Assembly: GCF_024584785.1 (NCBI RefSeq)
Contig: NZ_CP074112.1
Span: forward strand, 930,001-994,000
DNA: 64,000 nt
Origin: Idiomarina loihiensis
GTDB lineage: Bacteria; Pseudomonadota; Gammaproteobacteria; Enterobacterales; Alteromonadaceae
Direction: 5' to 3'
Below, piece by piece: positions 20,008 to 29,173 of this stretch; position 1 is the first letter of the stretch; each line of letters opens with the position of its first letter. The notes under the pieces are model-generated. The model was given only the letters and a program-made list of their open reading frames with translations. It had not been told where the DNA came from and did not search any database. Position numbers and translations under genes: made by a program.

Positions 20008-20718
20008 CTACTCCTGCTTGGCAACAAATACTGCGGCAACGTTAACTTTGACCGTTAAGCCGTTTTGAAGTTGCACATGCACATCGTTTTTGTCTAGTTC
20101 AGTAATACTGCCTGGAATAGGTGCAACGCCGGCTTTTACATGCACAGCTTGACCTACTTTAAGTGCAGCTACTGTCGTTGCCGCTAACTGCGGTTGTGCT
20201 GCTTTAGCCGTGTTACTTGCGTTGGTGCTGCTGGCACTTGCTGCAGCCGGCTTCCGAGCTGGACGCTTAGCCCGTGCCTGCCGTGCAGCATTTGCTGGTG
20301 CGGCTTTTGGTGCTCGGCTACGAGGCTTTTTGTCTGCCTCTACTTTACGTTTCGCCGCTGCACGCTCTGCTGCTGCCGCTTTGGATGCCGCTAACGTTTC
20401 TTCGGCATGTTGTTGATGCTGCTCTTCTACAATACCCGCTGGCTTTCCATCTAGATCAACCCGTTCAACGCCAGCTTTTACGGTACGTAGGTAACGCCAG
20501 CTGTTGGTATAGTGGCGTAAGGCAATACGCAAACGCGTTTTGCTTACCGTCTCATCATCATCTAAACGTGCGGCAAGGTCATCAAACACTCCAATTTTTA
20601 GAGGTTTTGCATCTCCTTCCGCGTAAAAGCAGGCCGGAAACTTTGCCGCTAAATAAGCGATCACGTCTTTAGTTTTGGATAACTTACTTGCGGTTTGGTT
20701 TTCTTCAATATGGGTCAT
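20008..20718 (-). CDS. proQ: RNA chaperone ProQ
   Basis: A 236-residue RNA-binding protein (E. coli ProQ is 232). The N-terminal FinO/ProQ domain (about residues 10-115) has DVIAYLAAKFPACFY, PLKIGVFDDLAARL and LRIALRHYTNSWRYL. A long Lys/Ala/Arg-rich disordered linker follows, then a small C-terminal beta domain (VGQAVHVKAGVAPIPGSITE). It binds structured sRNAs and mRNA 3' ends. I chose ATG at 20718 (MTHIEENQTASK) over the TTG nine bases upstream. The start overlaps the preceding gene by 14 bases. The plus-strand frames over the linker are products of its repetitive codon use. Confidence 0.95.
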   Translation of the reverse strand: MTHIEENQTASKLSKTKDVIAYLAAKFPACFYAEGDAKPLKIGVFDDLAARLDDDETVSKTRLRIALRHYTNSWRYLRTVKAGVERVDLDGKPAGIVEEQHQQHAEETLAASKAAAAERAAAKRKVEADKKPRSRAPKAAPANAARQARAKRPARKPAAASASSTNASNTAKAAQPQLAATTVAALKVGQAVHVKAGVAPIPGSITELDKNDVHVQLQNGLTVKVNVAAVFVAKQE

Positions 20719-21001
20719 CTTCGTCAATATCCTGCTGGCGTACGTCCGCCAGTTGCTCCGTTATATAAGCCTGCATTTCTTCACTGTCTAGCTCCAGCAA
20801 GGCTGGGTTTTCTATCCATTCAAAAAGTACACGGCGTACGACTTCTTCAAGCTGCGCTAAAGTGTCGGTTTCTTCACTAAAGTCGACAATATAGTGCAGC
20901 ATTTCGTTTAATTGATCCGTTGCAGTTTCTTCGTCACCTTCAAAAAACTGCATATCCTGTTGACTAACTAAATACGCATAAATATCAAATTCGTTATACA
21001 T
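20705..21001 (-). CDS. small acidic conserved protein, function unknown
   Basis: A 98-residue, strongly acidic, probably helical cytoplasmic protein (MYNEFDIYAYLVSQQDMQFF, ending DVRQQDIDEDDPY). No enzymatic motif, signal peptide or membrane segment is visible. It is held tightly between msrC and proQ (overlap with proQ 14 bases), so it is a real member of this leftward operon rather than a chance frame. I do not recognise a named family. A role linked to ProQ is possible but is only a guess from position. Confidence 0.75.
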   Translation of the reverse strand: MYNEFDIYAYLVSQQDMQFFEGDEETATDQLNEMLHYIVDFSEETDTLAQLEEVVRRVLFEWIENPALLELDSEEMQAYITEQLADVRQQDIDEDDPY

Positions 21002-21024
21002 GGTTAGCCTTATGTTTTCGTAAC

Positions 21025-21510
21025 CTAGGCGCTAGGCTGCAACTGTGACCAGTCTAAACTCTCAATAAATCGGCCTAACTCGGTTAATCCAGCCGCATCA
21101 GCTGGACTGAAACGAGCCACACTAGGGCTATCAATATCCAACACCCCTACCACCTGATCCGCTACGATTAAAGGCACTACTACTTCTGAATTAGAAGCAG
21201 CATCACAAGCGATATGTCCAGCGAACTGGTGAACATCTTCTACCAGTTGGGTTTGCCGCGTTGCTGCGGCAGCTCCACAAACGCCCTTACCAAAGGCAAT
21301 ACGTAAGCAAGCTACTTTACCTTGAAATGGCCCCAACACCAACAACTCAGGCGCCCGCGTTAAATAAAAGCCGACCCAATTAACATCGGCTAAGGTCTCG
21401 TTAATAAGGGCTGACAGGTTGCTCAAGTTGGCAATCAGGTCGGGTTCATCAGCGGTAATGGCTTTAGCTTGCTCAATTAACAGCTGATAGTCTACAAGGG
21501 TTTGACTCAT
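21025..21510 (-). CDS. msrC: free methionine-(R)-sulfoxide reductase (GAF domain)
   Basis: A 161-residue single GAF-domain enzyme that reduces free methionine-R-sulfoxide with thioredoxin. Hallmarks are NWVGFYLTRAPELLVLGPFQ, then Cys residues in GKVACLRIAFGKGVCGAAA and the catalytic/resolving Cys in HIACDAASNSEVVVPLI, plus GVLDIDSPSVARFSPADAAG. E. coli MsrC (YebR) has the same three-cysteine layout and lies next to proQ-prc as here. It is complete, with ATG at 21510. Confidence 0.93.
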   Translation of the reverse strand: MSQTLVDYQLLIEQAKAITADEPDLIANLSNLSALINETLADVNWVGFYLTRAPELLVLGPFQGKVACLRIAFGKGVCGAAAATRQTQLVEDVHQFAGHIACDAASNSEVVVPLIVADQVVGVLDIDSPSVARFSPADAAGLTELGRFIESLDWSQLQPSA

Positions 21511-21525
21511 AACAGTGTTATTGCC

Positions 21526-21807
21526 TTAGTTATCATTGAGTGAAAAGCTCGCAATGGTGCCAGCTCCAGTTAAATCGGCCTTCATCTCGCGCTTACTGCG
21601 TGTGACTAATTGCCCATCTGAGCCAATCCGAAATGGCTCATCCGATGGCCGGTAGCGCGCCTGATAGGCCATCACGAGTTGAATAGAATTAGCACGTTGC
21701 TCTTCTGAAAGCTTAGCACCATCGGGCCAACGGCCTAATTCAACGGCTTGCAACAAACGCTCAAAAGTTTCCGGGGTAATACTGGCGAGAAGTTCGTCAA
21801 ACTGCAT
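21526..21807 (-). CDS. DUF1315 family protein (YeaC-like)
   Basis: A 93-residue cytoplasmic protein matching the DUF1315/YeaC pattern: an N-terminal FDELLASITPETFERLLQAV, then ELGRWPDGAKLSEEQRANSI and the conserved IQLVMAYQARYRPSDEPFRI. The family has no defined function. It is 15 bases upstream of msrC and two bases downstream of the zinc-ribbon gene, so it is certainly co-transcribed. Confidence 0.85.
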   Translation of the reverse strand: MQFDELLASITPETFERLLQAVELGRWPDGAKLSEEQRANSIQLVMAYQARYRPSDEPFRIGSDGQLVTRSKREMKADLTGAGTIASFSLNDN

Positions 21808-21809
21808 GA

Positions 21810-22136
21810 CTAACGCTTCCTTTTCAAGAACAATAATCGAACGCGGTTAAGCACAAACCACACCAAGCCAACAATCATAGCACCATATGCTGCGCTCGAC
21901 TGCCAACTCTCGGGATGAGGTTGCTGAATGAAAAAATACGTAAAGGCAGCAATTGCGATCAATAACGCAAGCATAGACTGGCCTAATATTTTATCTTTTT
22001 TAGCTTGTAATAAGCGCTCTAGCTCGCGATTACGTTGCTCCGGAGTTGCACCTGCCACCCGAAAATCACAATGGGGACAAGTGTCTGCTTTGTCGGACAT
22101 GCGTTTGTTACATGACGGGCATTCTATTAACGCCAT
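21810..22136 (-). CDS. zinc-ribbon membrane protein
   Basis: A 108-residue protein starting MALIECPSCNKRMSDKADTC and continuing PHCDFRV. The four cysteines (CPSC and CPHC) form a zinc ribbon. A basic helical linker and two membrane segments (SMLALLIAIAAFTYFFI and AYGAMIVGLVWFVLN) follow, with a basic cytoplasmic tail. I chose ATG at 22136: it has GAGG five bases upstream, whereas the ATG 21 bases earlier has no good site. It is the first gene of the leftward run to prc. Function is unknown; zinc ribbons of this type occur in many small envelope proteins. Confidence 0.8.
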   Translation of the reverse strand: MALIECPSCNKRMSDKADTCPHCDFRVAGATPEQRNRELERLLQAKKDKILGQSMLALLIAIAAFTYFFIQQPHPESWQSSAAYGAMIVGLVWFVLNRVRLLFLKRKR

Positions 22137-22222
22137 GGGTACCTCAATTTTCAGCAATCTAAGTAGGCAATATAAGGGATCTCAGAGTAAATTCAAGCAT
22201 TCCCCAGAGTTTGCGGACAAAT

Positions 22223-22246
22223 AAAAACCCGCCGCAGCGGGTTTTT
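22223..22246 (-). terminator. rho-independent terminator after the alanine symporter
   Basis: Perfect arms AAAAACCCGC / GCGGGTTTTT (22223-22232, 22237-22246) with a 4-base loop, 14 bases past the stop codon of the symporter gene. The A/T ends make it effective for the minus-strand transcript. Confidence 0.92.
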
Positions 22247-22259
22247 ACTCAATCAATGG

Positions 22260-23945
22260 TTACTTGTCAGATTGACTGCCATTTTTTTCGGCTTCAAAAT
22301 CCTGCCAGTAAGCCTTCACCGTATCTTTCATCTCGCGTCTGAGTAACACCAAACCAAATAAGTTAGGTAGGGTCATCAACACAATTGCGACGTATGAAAG
22401 TGTCCACACCAAGGTGGTATCGGCAAACGAGGCGACAAAGAAGCCAGCCACGTACAGAATCCGATAAGGCATGACACCACGCTGTCCAACCAGGTAGACC
22501 ACCGCCCTATCACCGTAATAGGACCAAGCAATGGCAGTAGAAAACGCAAACAGCAGCAAACTGATAGGCACAATGTATTCACCTGCATCACCTAAGAAGC
22601 CACGCCCAAAGGCCTTGGCGGTAAGTGCTGCTGAGTGAATCAATGAATCACCAAAAATTTGGATATCTTGTTTGCGTAAGGCGCCATTATCGATTCTAAG
22701 GACACCCGTGTAGGGGTCTTCACCAGCTACAATAAAGCGCACGTTTTCTGCAACCGAGCGCGCATGCAAAATGGTAAAGCCATTACTCACAGGTTTACCA
22801 TTAGCGACTTCAATCGTACCTGTGTACTTCTCAATAGTATTTTCAGAGGTACCATTTAAGTAATGGTATAAGGCTTGGCGATCCGCTTGAGTGGTATCGT
22901 CATAGTGGCCGGCCACGATTTCAAGGTCAGTACGAGAGAACTCATTTGTATGCTTCTCTGACCAAACCCCGGACGACAAGATCACCAAACCGGTTAAGGT
23001 ACAGATAACTATGGTGTCGATAAAAGGTTCTAAAATGGACACCATGCCCTCAGATACAGGTTCGTCGGCGCGCGCTGCTGCGTGGGCAATCGGAGCTGAA
23101 CCTTGACCTGCCTCGTTTGAGAACAAGCCTCGGTTTACCCCGCGATTAAAGGCGTAAGCAAAGGTCGCACCTAAGAAGCCGCCAGTAGCTGCTGAGCCAG
23201 TAAAGGCATCGCTGAAAATGGCTGCAAACGAAGGCCCAATCTGGTCTAAGTTAAATAAAATAACACTTAGTGAACCTATGATATAAAGCACGCCCATGAT
23301 GGGCACAATTTTTGAGGTCACTGCAGCGATACGTTTAATGCCACCGATGATAACCATGGCTAACATGATGGCCAAAATACCACCCGTTAACATAGGTTCG
23401 ATACCAAACGAGGCTTGCATGCTTTGCGCAATGTTATTTACTTGCGGCATGTTGCCAGTACCGAAAGAGCTGATAATGGTGGCTATCGCAAAAATCACGG
23501 CCAACCACTTCATGTTCAAGCGACGGTCCATAAAATACATAGGGCCGCCAGCCATGGTGCCATCTTCAGTTTGTACCCGGTATTTGTGCGATAAAGTTAC
23601 CTCAACAAATTTAGTGGTCATCCCCAAAAAGGCAGTGATCCACATCCAGAACAAAGCTGCTGGACCACCTAAAAAGATAGCTAGGGCCACACCACCGATA
23701 TTACCAGTACCGACCGTACCCGATAACGCGGTTGATAAAGCTTGAAAGTGCGTGGTATCGCCTTGTGCACCCTTTTTATCAAATTTTCCCGTGACCACTT
23801 TCCAGGCATGCCCGAAAAAACGGATTTGTGGAAAGCCCAAGTAGAGCGTAAAAAACAAACCTACACCCAACAGAATATATGGGAAATAGGCTGCCGAACC
23901 TAGATAGCTATCTAGTAGCAGTAAGAAATTATTAATTGCTTCCAA
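22260..23945 (-). CDS. alanine or glycine:Na+ symporter (AGCS family)
   Basis: A 561-residue inner-membrane symporter with about 11 hydrophobic segments. AGCS hallmarks: [20 protein letters not shown] (substrate/Na+ site), [55 protein letters not shown] and the C-terminal [20 protein letters not shown]. It imports alanine or glycine with Na+. It is longer than many members (about 450-540) because of a hydrophilic insertion of about 110 residues (roughly 325-435, [20 protein letters not shown] onward) in a loop. It has its own terminator and appears monocistronic. Confidence 0.92.
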   Translation of the reverse strand: MEAINNFLLLLDSYLGSAAYFPYILLGVGLFFTLYLGFPQIRFFGHAWKVVTGKFDKKGAQGDTTHFQALSTALSGTVGTGNIGGVALAIFLGGPAALFWMWITAFLGMTTKFVEVTLSHKYRVQTEDGTMAGGPMYFMDRRLNMKWLAVIFAIATIISSFGTGNMPQVNNIAQSMQASFGIEPMLTGGILAIMLAMVIIGGIKRIAAVTSKIVPIMGVLYIIGSLSVILFNLDQIGPSFAAIFSDAFTGSAATGGFLGATFAYAFNRGVNRGLFSNEAGQGSAPIAHAAARADEPVSEGMVSILEPFIDTIVICTLTGLVILSSGVWSEKHTNEFSRTDLEIVAGHYDDTTQADRQALYHYLNGTSENTIEKYTGTIEVANGKPVSNGFTILHARSVAENVRFIVAGEDPYTGVLRIDNGALRKQDIQIFGDSLIHSAALTAKAFGRGFLGDAGEYIVPISLLLFAFSTAIAWSYYGDRAVVYLVGQRGVMPYRILYVAGFFVASFADTTLVWTLSYVAIVLMTLPNLFGLVLLRREMKDTVKAYWQDFEAEKNGSQSDK

Positions 23946-24001
23946 GGTGTCCCCCTAGCGTTATTATTGTTGTTGTTCGCTTTTAAGCTAGCTTGCGCGA
24001 C

Positions 24002-25132
24002 TTAGTCGCGCAAGTTATTTGCGATTGAATAAATCGCACTTAATACATCGGCACCTAACTGCTGGCTACGATTAGCAGACCAACCGAAATCAGCATCAGG
24101 TAAATCAGCATTATCTTTAAATGGCATTTCTAAGGTAAAAGCTAAACAGTTAAAGCGTTCTGCCACCGCATTACTCGCTACGGTTAAGTTAGCTTCACCT
24201 GGTTTATCCACCTCATAGCCAAATTTAGTTTGAAACTCTGGCGTAATGTTCAGTAAGGTTTGCTTAAATTGCTCACCTAATTTATCCATCTGCTCATTAT
24301 AGCTTGGGATGCCTTCTGAACCGGCCAAAAAGTTATAGGGTAGATTTTCATCACCATGAATATCCAAATACAAGTCTACCCCACTTGCTGCCATAGCTTG
24401 TAGTACCAAATAAACCTCAGGGCTACGCTCTAGGCTTGGCTCTGCCCACTCACGGTTTAAGTTTACGCCGACGGCATTGGTACGCAAATGACCACGCACA
24501 CTACCATCTGGGTTCATGTTAGGCACAACATAAAAGACGTTGTCTTCTAATAACCGTCGCGCGGTTCCATCTTCATCATCCAGTAAGCGACTTAGCAGGC
24601 CTTCTACGAACCACTCGGCCATAGACTCACCAGGATGCTGACGTGCGGTAATCCAGATAGCCTTTTTATGGTCGTCCGGTTCGCCAATCACCAGCAGATT
24701 CATATCACGACCATCAAGGGTTTGGCCTAACAGCACGTGTTGGCATTCAATACTTTGTTGCGCCCACTGTACCAAGTCTTGGTGACGCTCATAGGAGTAT
24801 GGTGTGAAGTATGCAAAATAAACGCTTTCTTGGTCCGGCGCGAAGCGGATCACCAGTTCTTTGCCGTTGTATTCGGTAGGTACCCGGAACCAGTTTTCGC
24901 GATCGTAGGATGCGACGGCACCGTAATCTTTCCAGCCATCAGGGTAAGCTGAAGTACCGGCGTTGGTGATGGTCATCACATGCTCAACACCGGGTTCACC
25001 GTAGAGCTTAAAATGGAACCATTGATAAAAATCTGATTGGTTATCTTTGCGAATCGCTAACTGAATATTGTCTACTGAATTAGCTTCGATAACCTCGATA
25101 TTACCGCTATCAAATTGGGCCGTAATGAACAT
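24002..25132 (-). CDS. M14-family zinc carboxypeptidase, cytosolic type
   Basis: A 376-residue cytoplasmic protein without signal peptide. An N-terminal beta-sandwich domain (MFITAQFDSGNIEVIEANSV to about residue 110) precedes the M14 catalytic domain. Visible zinc ligands and catalytic parts are ARQHPGESMAEWFVEGL (HxxE), NMNPDGSVRGHLRTNAVGVN, LDIHGDENLPYNF (zinc His) and the catalytic Glu in AFTLEMPFKDN. This layout is that of bacterial relatives of the eukaryotic cytosolic carboxypeptidases. The ATG at 25132 has a strong AAGGGGA site. The earlier ATG 63 bases upstream would add a poorly fitting extension. The substrate is unknown. The stop codon sits in the loop of a perfect hairpin (23992-24014). 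Confidence 0.88.
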   Translation of the reverse strand: MFITAQFDSGNIEVIEANSVDNIQLAIRKDNQSDFYQWFHFKLYGEPGVEHVMTITNAGTSAYPDGWKDYGAVASYDRENWFRVPTEYNGKELVIRFAPDQESVYFAYFTPYSYERHQDLVQWAQQSIECQHVLLGQTLDGRDMNLLVIGEPDDHKKAIWITARQHPGESMAEWFVEGLLSRLLDDEDGTARRLLEDNVFYVVPNMNPDGSVRGHLRTNAVGVNLNREWAEPSLERSPEVYLVLQAMAASGVDLYLDIHGDENLPYNFLAGSEGIPSYNEQMDKLGEQFKQTLLNITPEFQTKFGYEVDKPGEANLTVASNAVAERFNCLAFTLEMPFKDNADLPDADFGWSANRSQQLGADVLSAIYSIANNLRD

Positions 25133-25199
25133 CGCGTTCCCCTTTTTTATAATGATTAGAGTCGCCACAACCTGGGTTTCATCGGTTGCGGACAAAATA

Positions 25200-25225
25200 A
25201 AAAGCGCCTATCGGAAGGCGCTTTT
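25200..25225 (-). terminator. rho-independent terminator after gap
   Basis: Arms AAAAGCGCC / GGCGCTTTT (25200-25208, 25217-25225) with an 8-base loop, 15 bases past the gap stop codon and followed on the minus strand by an A/T-rich tract. Confidence 0.88.
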
Positions 25226-25239
25226 GCATGGATGTATTG

Positions 25240-26685
25240 CTATTTAGGTAAGTTCAGCAGTTGCTGACCAGCCATTTGCTCAGCTACACGAACAACCTGA
25301 CAGCTGTAGCCAAACTCATTGTCATACCAGACGTACAGAACCGCACGGTCTTGGTCAACAATGGTCGCTTGTGAATCAACCACACCTGCGTAACGAGAGC
25401 CAACTAAATCGGTCGAAACAATCTCAGTTGAAGCGGTGAAATCGATTTGCGCTTGCAACTCTGAATGCAATGCTTGGTCACGCAAGAAGGCATTCATTTC
25501 GTCTTTGCTGGTCGACTTGTTTAAGTTCAAGTTCATGATCGCCATAGATACGTTTGGCGTTGGCACTCGAATCGCATTCCCGGTTAATTTACCGGCTAAT
25601 TCTGGCAGCGCTTTAGCAACAGCTTTGGCCGCACCGGTTTCGGTCAACACCATGTTTAATGGCGCTGAACGACCACGACGGTCAGCTTTATGATAGTTAT
25701 CAATAAGGTTTTGGTCGTTGGTATATGAGTGCACTGTTTCAACGTGACCATTGCGAATACCAAACTCATCATTAACGACCTTCAATACTGGCGTAATGGC
25801 GTTTGTCGTACAGCTGGCAGCGCTAACAATTAGATCTTCTGGCAAAATGTCGTCATGGTTCACACCATAGACCACATTCTTGATGCCGCCTTTGGCTGGT
25901 GCTGTTAACAAGACTTTTTTCACACCTTTTGATTTCAAGTGCAAGCCTAGGCCAGCTTCATCTTTCCAAATGCCGGTATTGTCGATCACGATGGCGTTAT
26001 CGATTCCGTATTGGGTGTAATCAATTTGGTCTGGACCGTCTGAGTAAATCACTTTAATGCTGGTGCCGTTGGCTTTGATGGCACTGTTTTCGTGATCAAC
26101 AGTAATAGAACCATTAAATGGACCGTGAATAGAATCGCGACGCAATAAACTGGCACGTTTTTCTAAATCACCGTCACGCCCGCCACGCACAACAATAGCG
26201 CGTAAACGCATTTTATTATTGCTGCCGTTACGCTCAATTAATAACCGTGCTAGCAGGCGACCAATCCGGCCAAAGCCATACAGCACCACGTCTTGCGCTG
26301 TAATTTCATCAGCTTTGTCGATGATGTCTGCGAGTTCGCGTTGCAGGTAGGCTTCAATGCTGTCGCCCTTTCCCGCATCTTTGTGCAAATAATTGTAAGC
26401 TAACTTACCCAAATCAACGCGCGCTGGCGCCAATTGCATTTTGCTTAAAGCTTCAATGAATGGAAAGCTTTCGCGCAACCGTACTTTCACCCCTTCGTGG
26501 CGACGAATTAACCGATGCGCTTTGATGATGTTAATGGTGTCAACGTTTAATAACGAGCGGCCATAGACTAAGATCTCCACCCCGTAATTACGGTATAGAC
26601 GACCAATTAAAGGCTGCATCATTTCTGCGTATTCTTGGCGTTCCTGCCAGCTCTGTAAAGTCAGATCCTGTTGCTGATCACTCAT
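25240..26685 (-). CDS. gap: glyceraldehyde-3-phosphate dehydrogenase, long form
   Basis: A 481-residue GAPDH oxidising glyceraldehyde-3-phosphate to 1,3-bisphosphoglycerate with NAD(P)+. The Rossmann part starts near residue 128 (VVLYGFGRIGRLLARLLIER), and the catalytic Cys is in VSAASCTTNAITPVLKVVND. The C-terminal substrate motifs are LTGNAIRVPTPNVSMAI and VWYDNEFGYSCQVVRVAEQM. Compared with the usual 330-340 residues there is a helical N-terminal extension of about 125 residues (MSDQQQDLTLQSWQERQEYA onward). This form is known from marine gammaproteobacteria. It is transcribed divergently from pyruvate kinase across a 146-base gap, a layout suggesting shared control of lower glycolysis. 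Confidence 0.93.
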   Translation of the reverse strand: MSDQQQDLTLQSWQERQEYAEMMQPLIGRLYRNYGVEILVYGRSLLNVDTINIIKAHRLIRRHEGVKVRLRESFPFIEALSKMQLAPARVDLGKLAYNYLHKDAGKGDSIEAYLQRELADIIDKADEITAQDVVLYGFGRIGRLLARLLIERNGSNNKMRLRAIVVRGGRDGDLEKRASLLRRDSIHGPFNGSITVDHENSAIKANGTSIKVIYSDGPDQIDYTQYGIDNAIVIDNTGIWKDEAGLGLHLKSKGVKKVLLTAPAKGGIKNVVYGVNHDDILPEDLIVSAASCTTNAITPVLKVVNDEFGIRNGHVETVHSYTNDQNLIDNYHKADRRGRSAPLNMVLTETGAAKAVAKALPELAGKLTGNAIRVPTPNVSMAIMNLNLNKSTSKDEMNAFLRDQALHSELQAQIDFTASTEIVSTDLVGSRYAGVVDSQATIVDQDRAVLYVWYDNEFGYSCQVVRVAEQMAGQQLLNLPK

Positions 26686-26773
26686 GAGGTTACCTTTATG
26701 TTGAGTAAATTTGACGGTTGCGTGAAAAATTGCTGGCTATTGTACTTAAAACCTGCGCCAAGCGCCAGAATCT

Positions 26774-26802
26774 ATGTTACCTAAGGTTTAACGTGATATA
26801 AT
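26774..26802 (+). promoter_or_regulatory. candidate promoter of pyk
   Basis: A perfect -10 TATAAT lies at 26797-26802, 29 bases before the pyk start. The -35 region 17 bases upstream (ATGTTA) matches the consensus weakly, so an activator or an extended element may be involved. Prediction only. Confidence 0.4.
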
Positions 26803-26831
26803 TCTTAAGCTTATCACTAAGGAGTACTGTC

Positions 26832-28268
26832 ATGTTACGTCGTACTAAGATCGTTACCACGCTCGGTCCTGCCACCGATTCCCCTCACGTTTTAGAGTCT
26901 CTGATTAAAGCTGGCGCTAATGTGGTGCGTTTAAACTTTTCTCACGGTAACGCGGCTGATCATCAGCAACGTGCTGCGCAAGTTCGTGAGATTGCACAAA
27001 GCCTGGGCGTTCATGTGGCCATTTTAGGCGATCTACAAGGCCCGAAAATTCGTGTCGCAAAATTTGCAGATGGTGCGATTACGCTAGATGAAGGTGATGT
27101 TTTTGTACTGGATGCCGAACTCGACAAAAACGCTGGCACCCATCAGCGGGTTGGCATTGATTATAAACAACTCCCTGCAGATGTAGATGTTGGCGATATT
27201 TTGCTGCTCGACGATGGTCGTGTTCGGTTACAAGTTGAAGATGTTTCTGGCAATCAGGTCACCACCACTGTCTTGGTGGGTGGCAAATTATCGAATAATA
27301 AAGGCATCAACCGCTTAGGTGGAGGCCTGTCGGCAGCAGCACTGACTGATAAAGATTTAGAAGATATTAAAACCGCGGCAGCCATAGGGGTAGATTATCT
27401 TGCGGTGTCCTTCCCTCGTACCGGCGCCGACATCAATCAAGCGCGCACACTATTGCGCGATGCCGGTGGTGATGGCTTAATTTGTGCCAAAATTGAACGA
27501 GCTGAAGCCGTGGCTTCCGATGCTGCATTAGATGACATTATTCGCGCTTCTGATGCCGTGATGGTGGCCCGTGGTGATTTAGGCGTTGAAATTGGCGATG
27601 CTCAATTAGTGGGTAAACAAAAGCGCATCATTGAGCGTTCACGCCAACTCAATAAAGTGGTGATTACAGCTACGCAAATGATGGAATCGATGATAGAAAA
27701 CCCGATGCCAACGCGAGCTGAAGTAATGGACGTAGCTAACGCGGTGTTAGACGGCACCGATGCAGTGATGCTATCTGCCGAAACTGCCGCCGGTAAGCAC
27801 CCAGTCGCTACGGTCAAGGCGATGGCAGAAATTTGCTTGGGCGCTGAAACTCACCCAAGTGTGGTGATTGACAATACTGATTTAGAAGAAACCTTTTCCA
27901 GCATCCAAGAAGCGACCGCCATCACCGCCATGTATGCGGCTACTCACTTAACTGGAGTCAAGGCGATTATTGCGCTTACAGAATCAGGCTCAACGGCAAA
28001 ATTGATGTCACGTATCAATACCGCTCTGCCGATCTTTTCACTATCTCGGCATGCCAGCAGTCGAGCCCGTTGTGCGCTTTATCGTGGGGTCTACCCGATT
28101 AACTTTGACTCAACCCAAAGTGAACCCCATGAGTTAGTGCATGACGCGATTGAACAGGTGAAAAAGCGTGGCCATTTAGTCAGTGGTGATTTGGTTATTT
28201 TAACCCACGGTGATGTGATGGAATCCGTGGGCTCTACCAATACCTGTAAAATTATCGAAGTACGCTAA
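26832..28268 (+). CDS. pyk: pyruvate kinase
   Basis: A 478-residue enzyme making pyruvate and ATP from phosphoenolpyruvate and ADP. The barrel has [16 protein letters not shown] at the start, [32 protein letters not shown], the catalytic Lys in [11 protein letters not shown], the metal site [20 protein letters not shown] and [20 protein letters not shown]. The C-terminal allosteric domain includes [15 protein letters not shown] and ends [14 protein letters not shown]. The length is close to E. coli PykA (480), but I do not separate PykA from PykF. The start has AAGGAG eight bases upstream. It is a single gene divergent from gap. Confidence 0.96.
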   Translation: MLRRTKIVTTLGPATDSPHVLESLIKAGANVVRLNFSHGNAADHQQRAAQVREIAQSLGVHVAILGDLQGPKIRVAKFADGAITLDEGDVFVLDAELDKNAGTHQRVGIDYKQLPADVDVGDILLLDDGRVRLQVEDVSGNQVTTTVLVGGKLSNNKGINRLGGGLSAAALTDKDLEDIKTAAAIGVDYLAVSFPRTGADINQARTLLRDAGGDGLICAKIERAEAVASDAALDDIIRASDAVMVARGDLGVEIGDAQLVGKQKRIIERSRQLNKVVITATQMMESMIENPMPTRAEVMDVANAVLDGTDAVMLSAETAAGKHPVATVKAMAEICLGAETHPSVVIDNTDLEETFSSIQEATAITAMYAATHLTGVKAIIALTESGSTAKLMSRINTALPIFSLSRHASSRARCALYRGVYPINFDSTQSEPHELVHDAIEQVKKRGHLVSGDLVILTHGDVMESVGSTNTCKIIEVR

Positions 28269-28318
28269 CGCGGCGCTTGGTTTGGTATTAAATAGCGTCG
28301 CTGCTAACCTCAGCGGCG

Positions 28319-29161
28319 CTATTGGTAATAGCGGACAATGCCATCAATATCATCCAAATAGCCATCTATTTTTCTTAATAAATGACGTTTTTGCTTAGCA
28401 TCCATGCTAGCGTAAATAGCTAGCACCAAATCCGTAGTTAACACCCTGTTGGCCTCAATACTTTGCTGCAACTCGTCACTACGTAATTCATGTGGTGAAA
28501 ACATCAGTAACTTTAACTGTTGCTCAAAGTCTTGCTGTTGTGGGTAGTCGACTAACAGCAAAAACTGTGCTTGCCACTGCATGCTATAAAGCAGCCATTG
28601 TTGTTGATTATCCACCCGTTGCGCTAGCCATTGACGCAATAACTGTCGCTGCTCGCTATTGACTGACCCCAGCCAGGTTTTGATATTTTTCTCAGCCCGC
28701 TGTAAGCGTCGTTGCGGTTGGTCTTCTTGTTGACGCTCCTTAAACTCCTCTATTTGCTGCTGCTGACGTTGCTCCAAACTTTCTCGTAGTTGAGCTCGTT
28801 CAGCATCATTAAGGCGAGGTAGGAGTGACTGAGCATGCGGTTCTAATTGCTCTAAAATACGTTGCCAAGCTTGCCACACAGCCTCATAGCTGGTGTCTAA
28901 AAAGGCCGCATCCACTTCATCGTTGGCAATAGCGGTACGAATTTTTGTTAATTCTTGGTGATAACGAGGCATTTCTTCACGGGCGTGCCATTGATGCAAA
29001 TCAGTAATCACCTGATCCACATCACGTTGCAATTCTGGCCGCAGTTCGACAATGCTACTCAATTGCCATTCGATGATGGTATCGGCGAAGCGGTAACCTA
29101 ACTGAGTTGAACAGCCTACCAAGAACGTCAGCATGGCTAGTAGGGTAAGCTTTTTCAACAT
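28319..29161 (-). CDS. DUF6279-type lipoprotein
   Basis: A 280-residue predicted lipoprotein. The signal peptide MLKKLTLLAMLTFLVGCSTQ ends in a lipobox (LVGC) with Cys17 as lipidation site. The rest is Gln/Leu/Arg-rich and helical (for example ADTIIEWQLSSIVELRPELQ), as in the DUF6279 family of gammaproteobacterial lipoproteins. No catalytic motif is visible. It starts 12 bases after the LytTR regulator gene and is probably the third gene of that operon. Its end meets the pyk end convergently, with a 28-base imperfect stem (28294-28320) between and over the stop codons. Confidence 0.8.
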   Translation of the reverse strand: MLKKLTLLAMLTFLVGCSTQLGYRFADTIIEWQLSSIVELRPELQRDVDQVITDLHQWHAREEMPRYHQELTKIRTAIANDEVDAAFLDTSYEAVWQAWQRILEQLEPHAQSLLPRLNDAERAQLRESLEQRQQQQIEEFKERQQEDQPQRRLQRAEKNIKTWLGSVNSEQRQLLRQWLAQRVDNQQQWLLYSMQWQAQFLLLVDYPQQQDFEQQLKLLMFSPHELRSDELQQSIEANRVLTTDLVLAIYASMDAKQKRHLLRKIDGYLDDIDGIVRYYQ

Positions 29162-29173
29162 AGGTTTTCAGCC

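Noticed and set aside
20194-20672. Plus-strand frames over proQ, one of 132 codons
   Set aside because: They arise from the Ala/Lys/Arg-rich linker of ProQ; their Cys/Leu-rich products are typical antisense artefacts.
28294-28320. Hairpin between pyk and the lipoprotein as a bidirectional terminator
   Set aside because: The stem has an internal mismatch, overlaps a stop codon and lacks a T run on either side, so I did not list it as a terminator.
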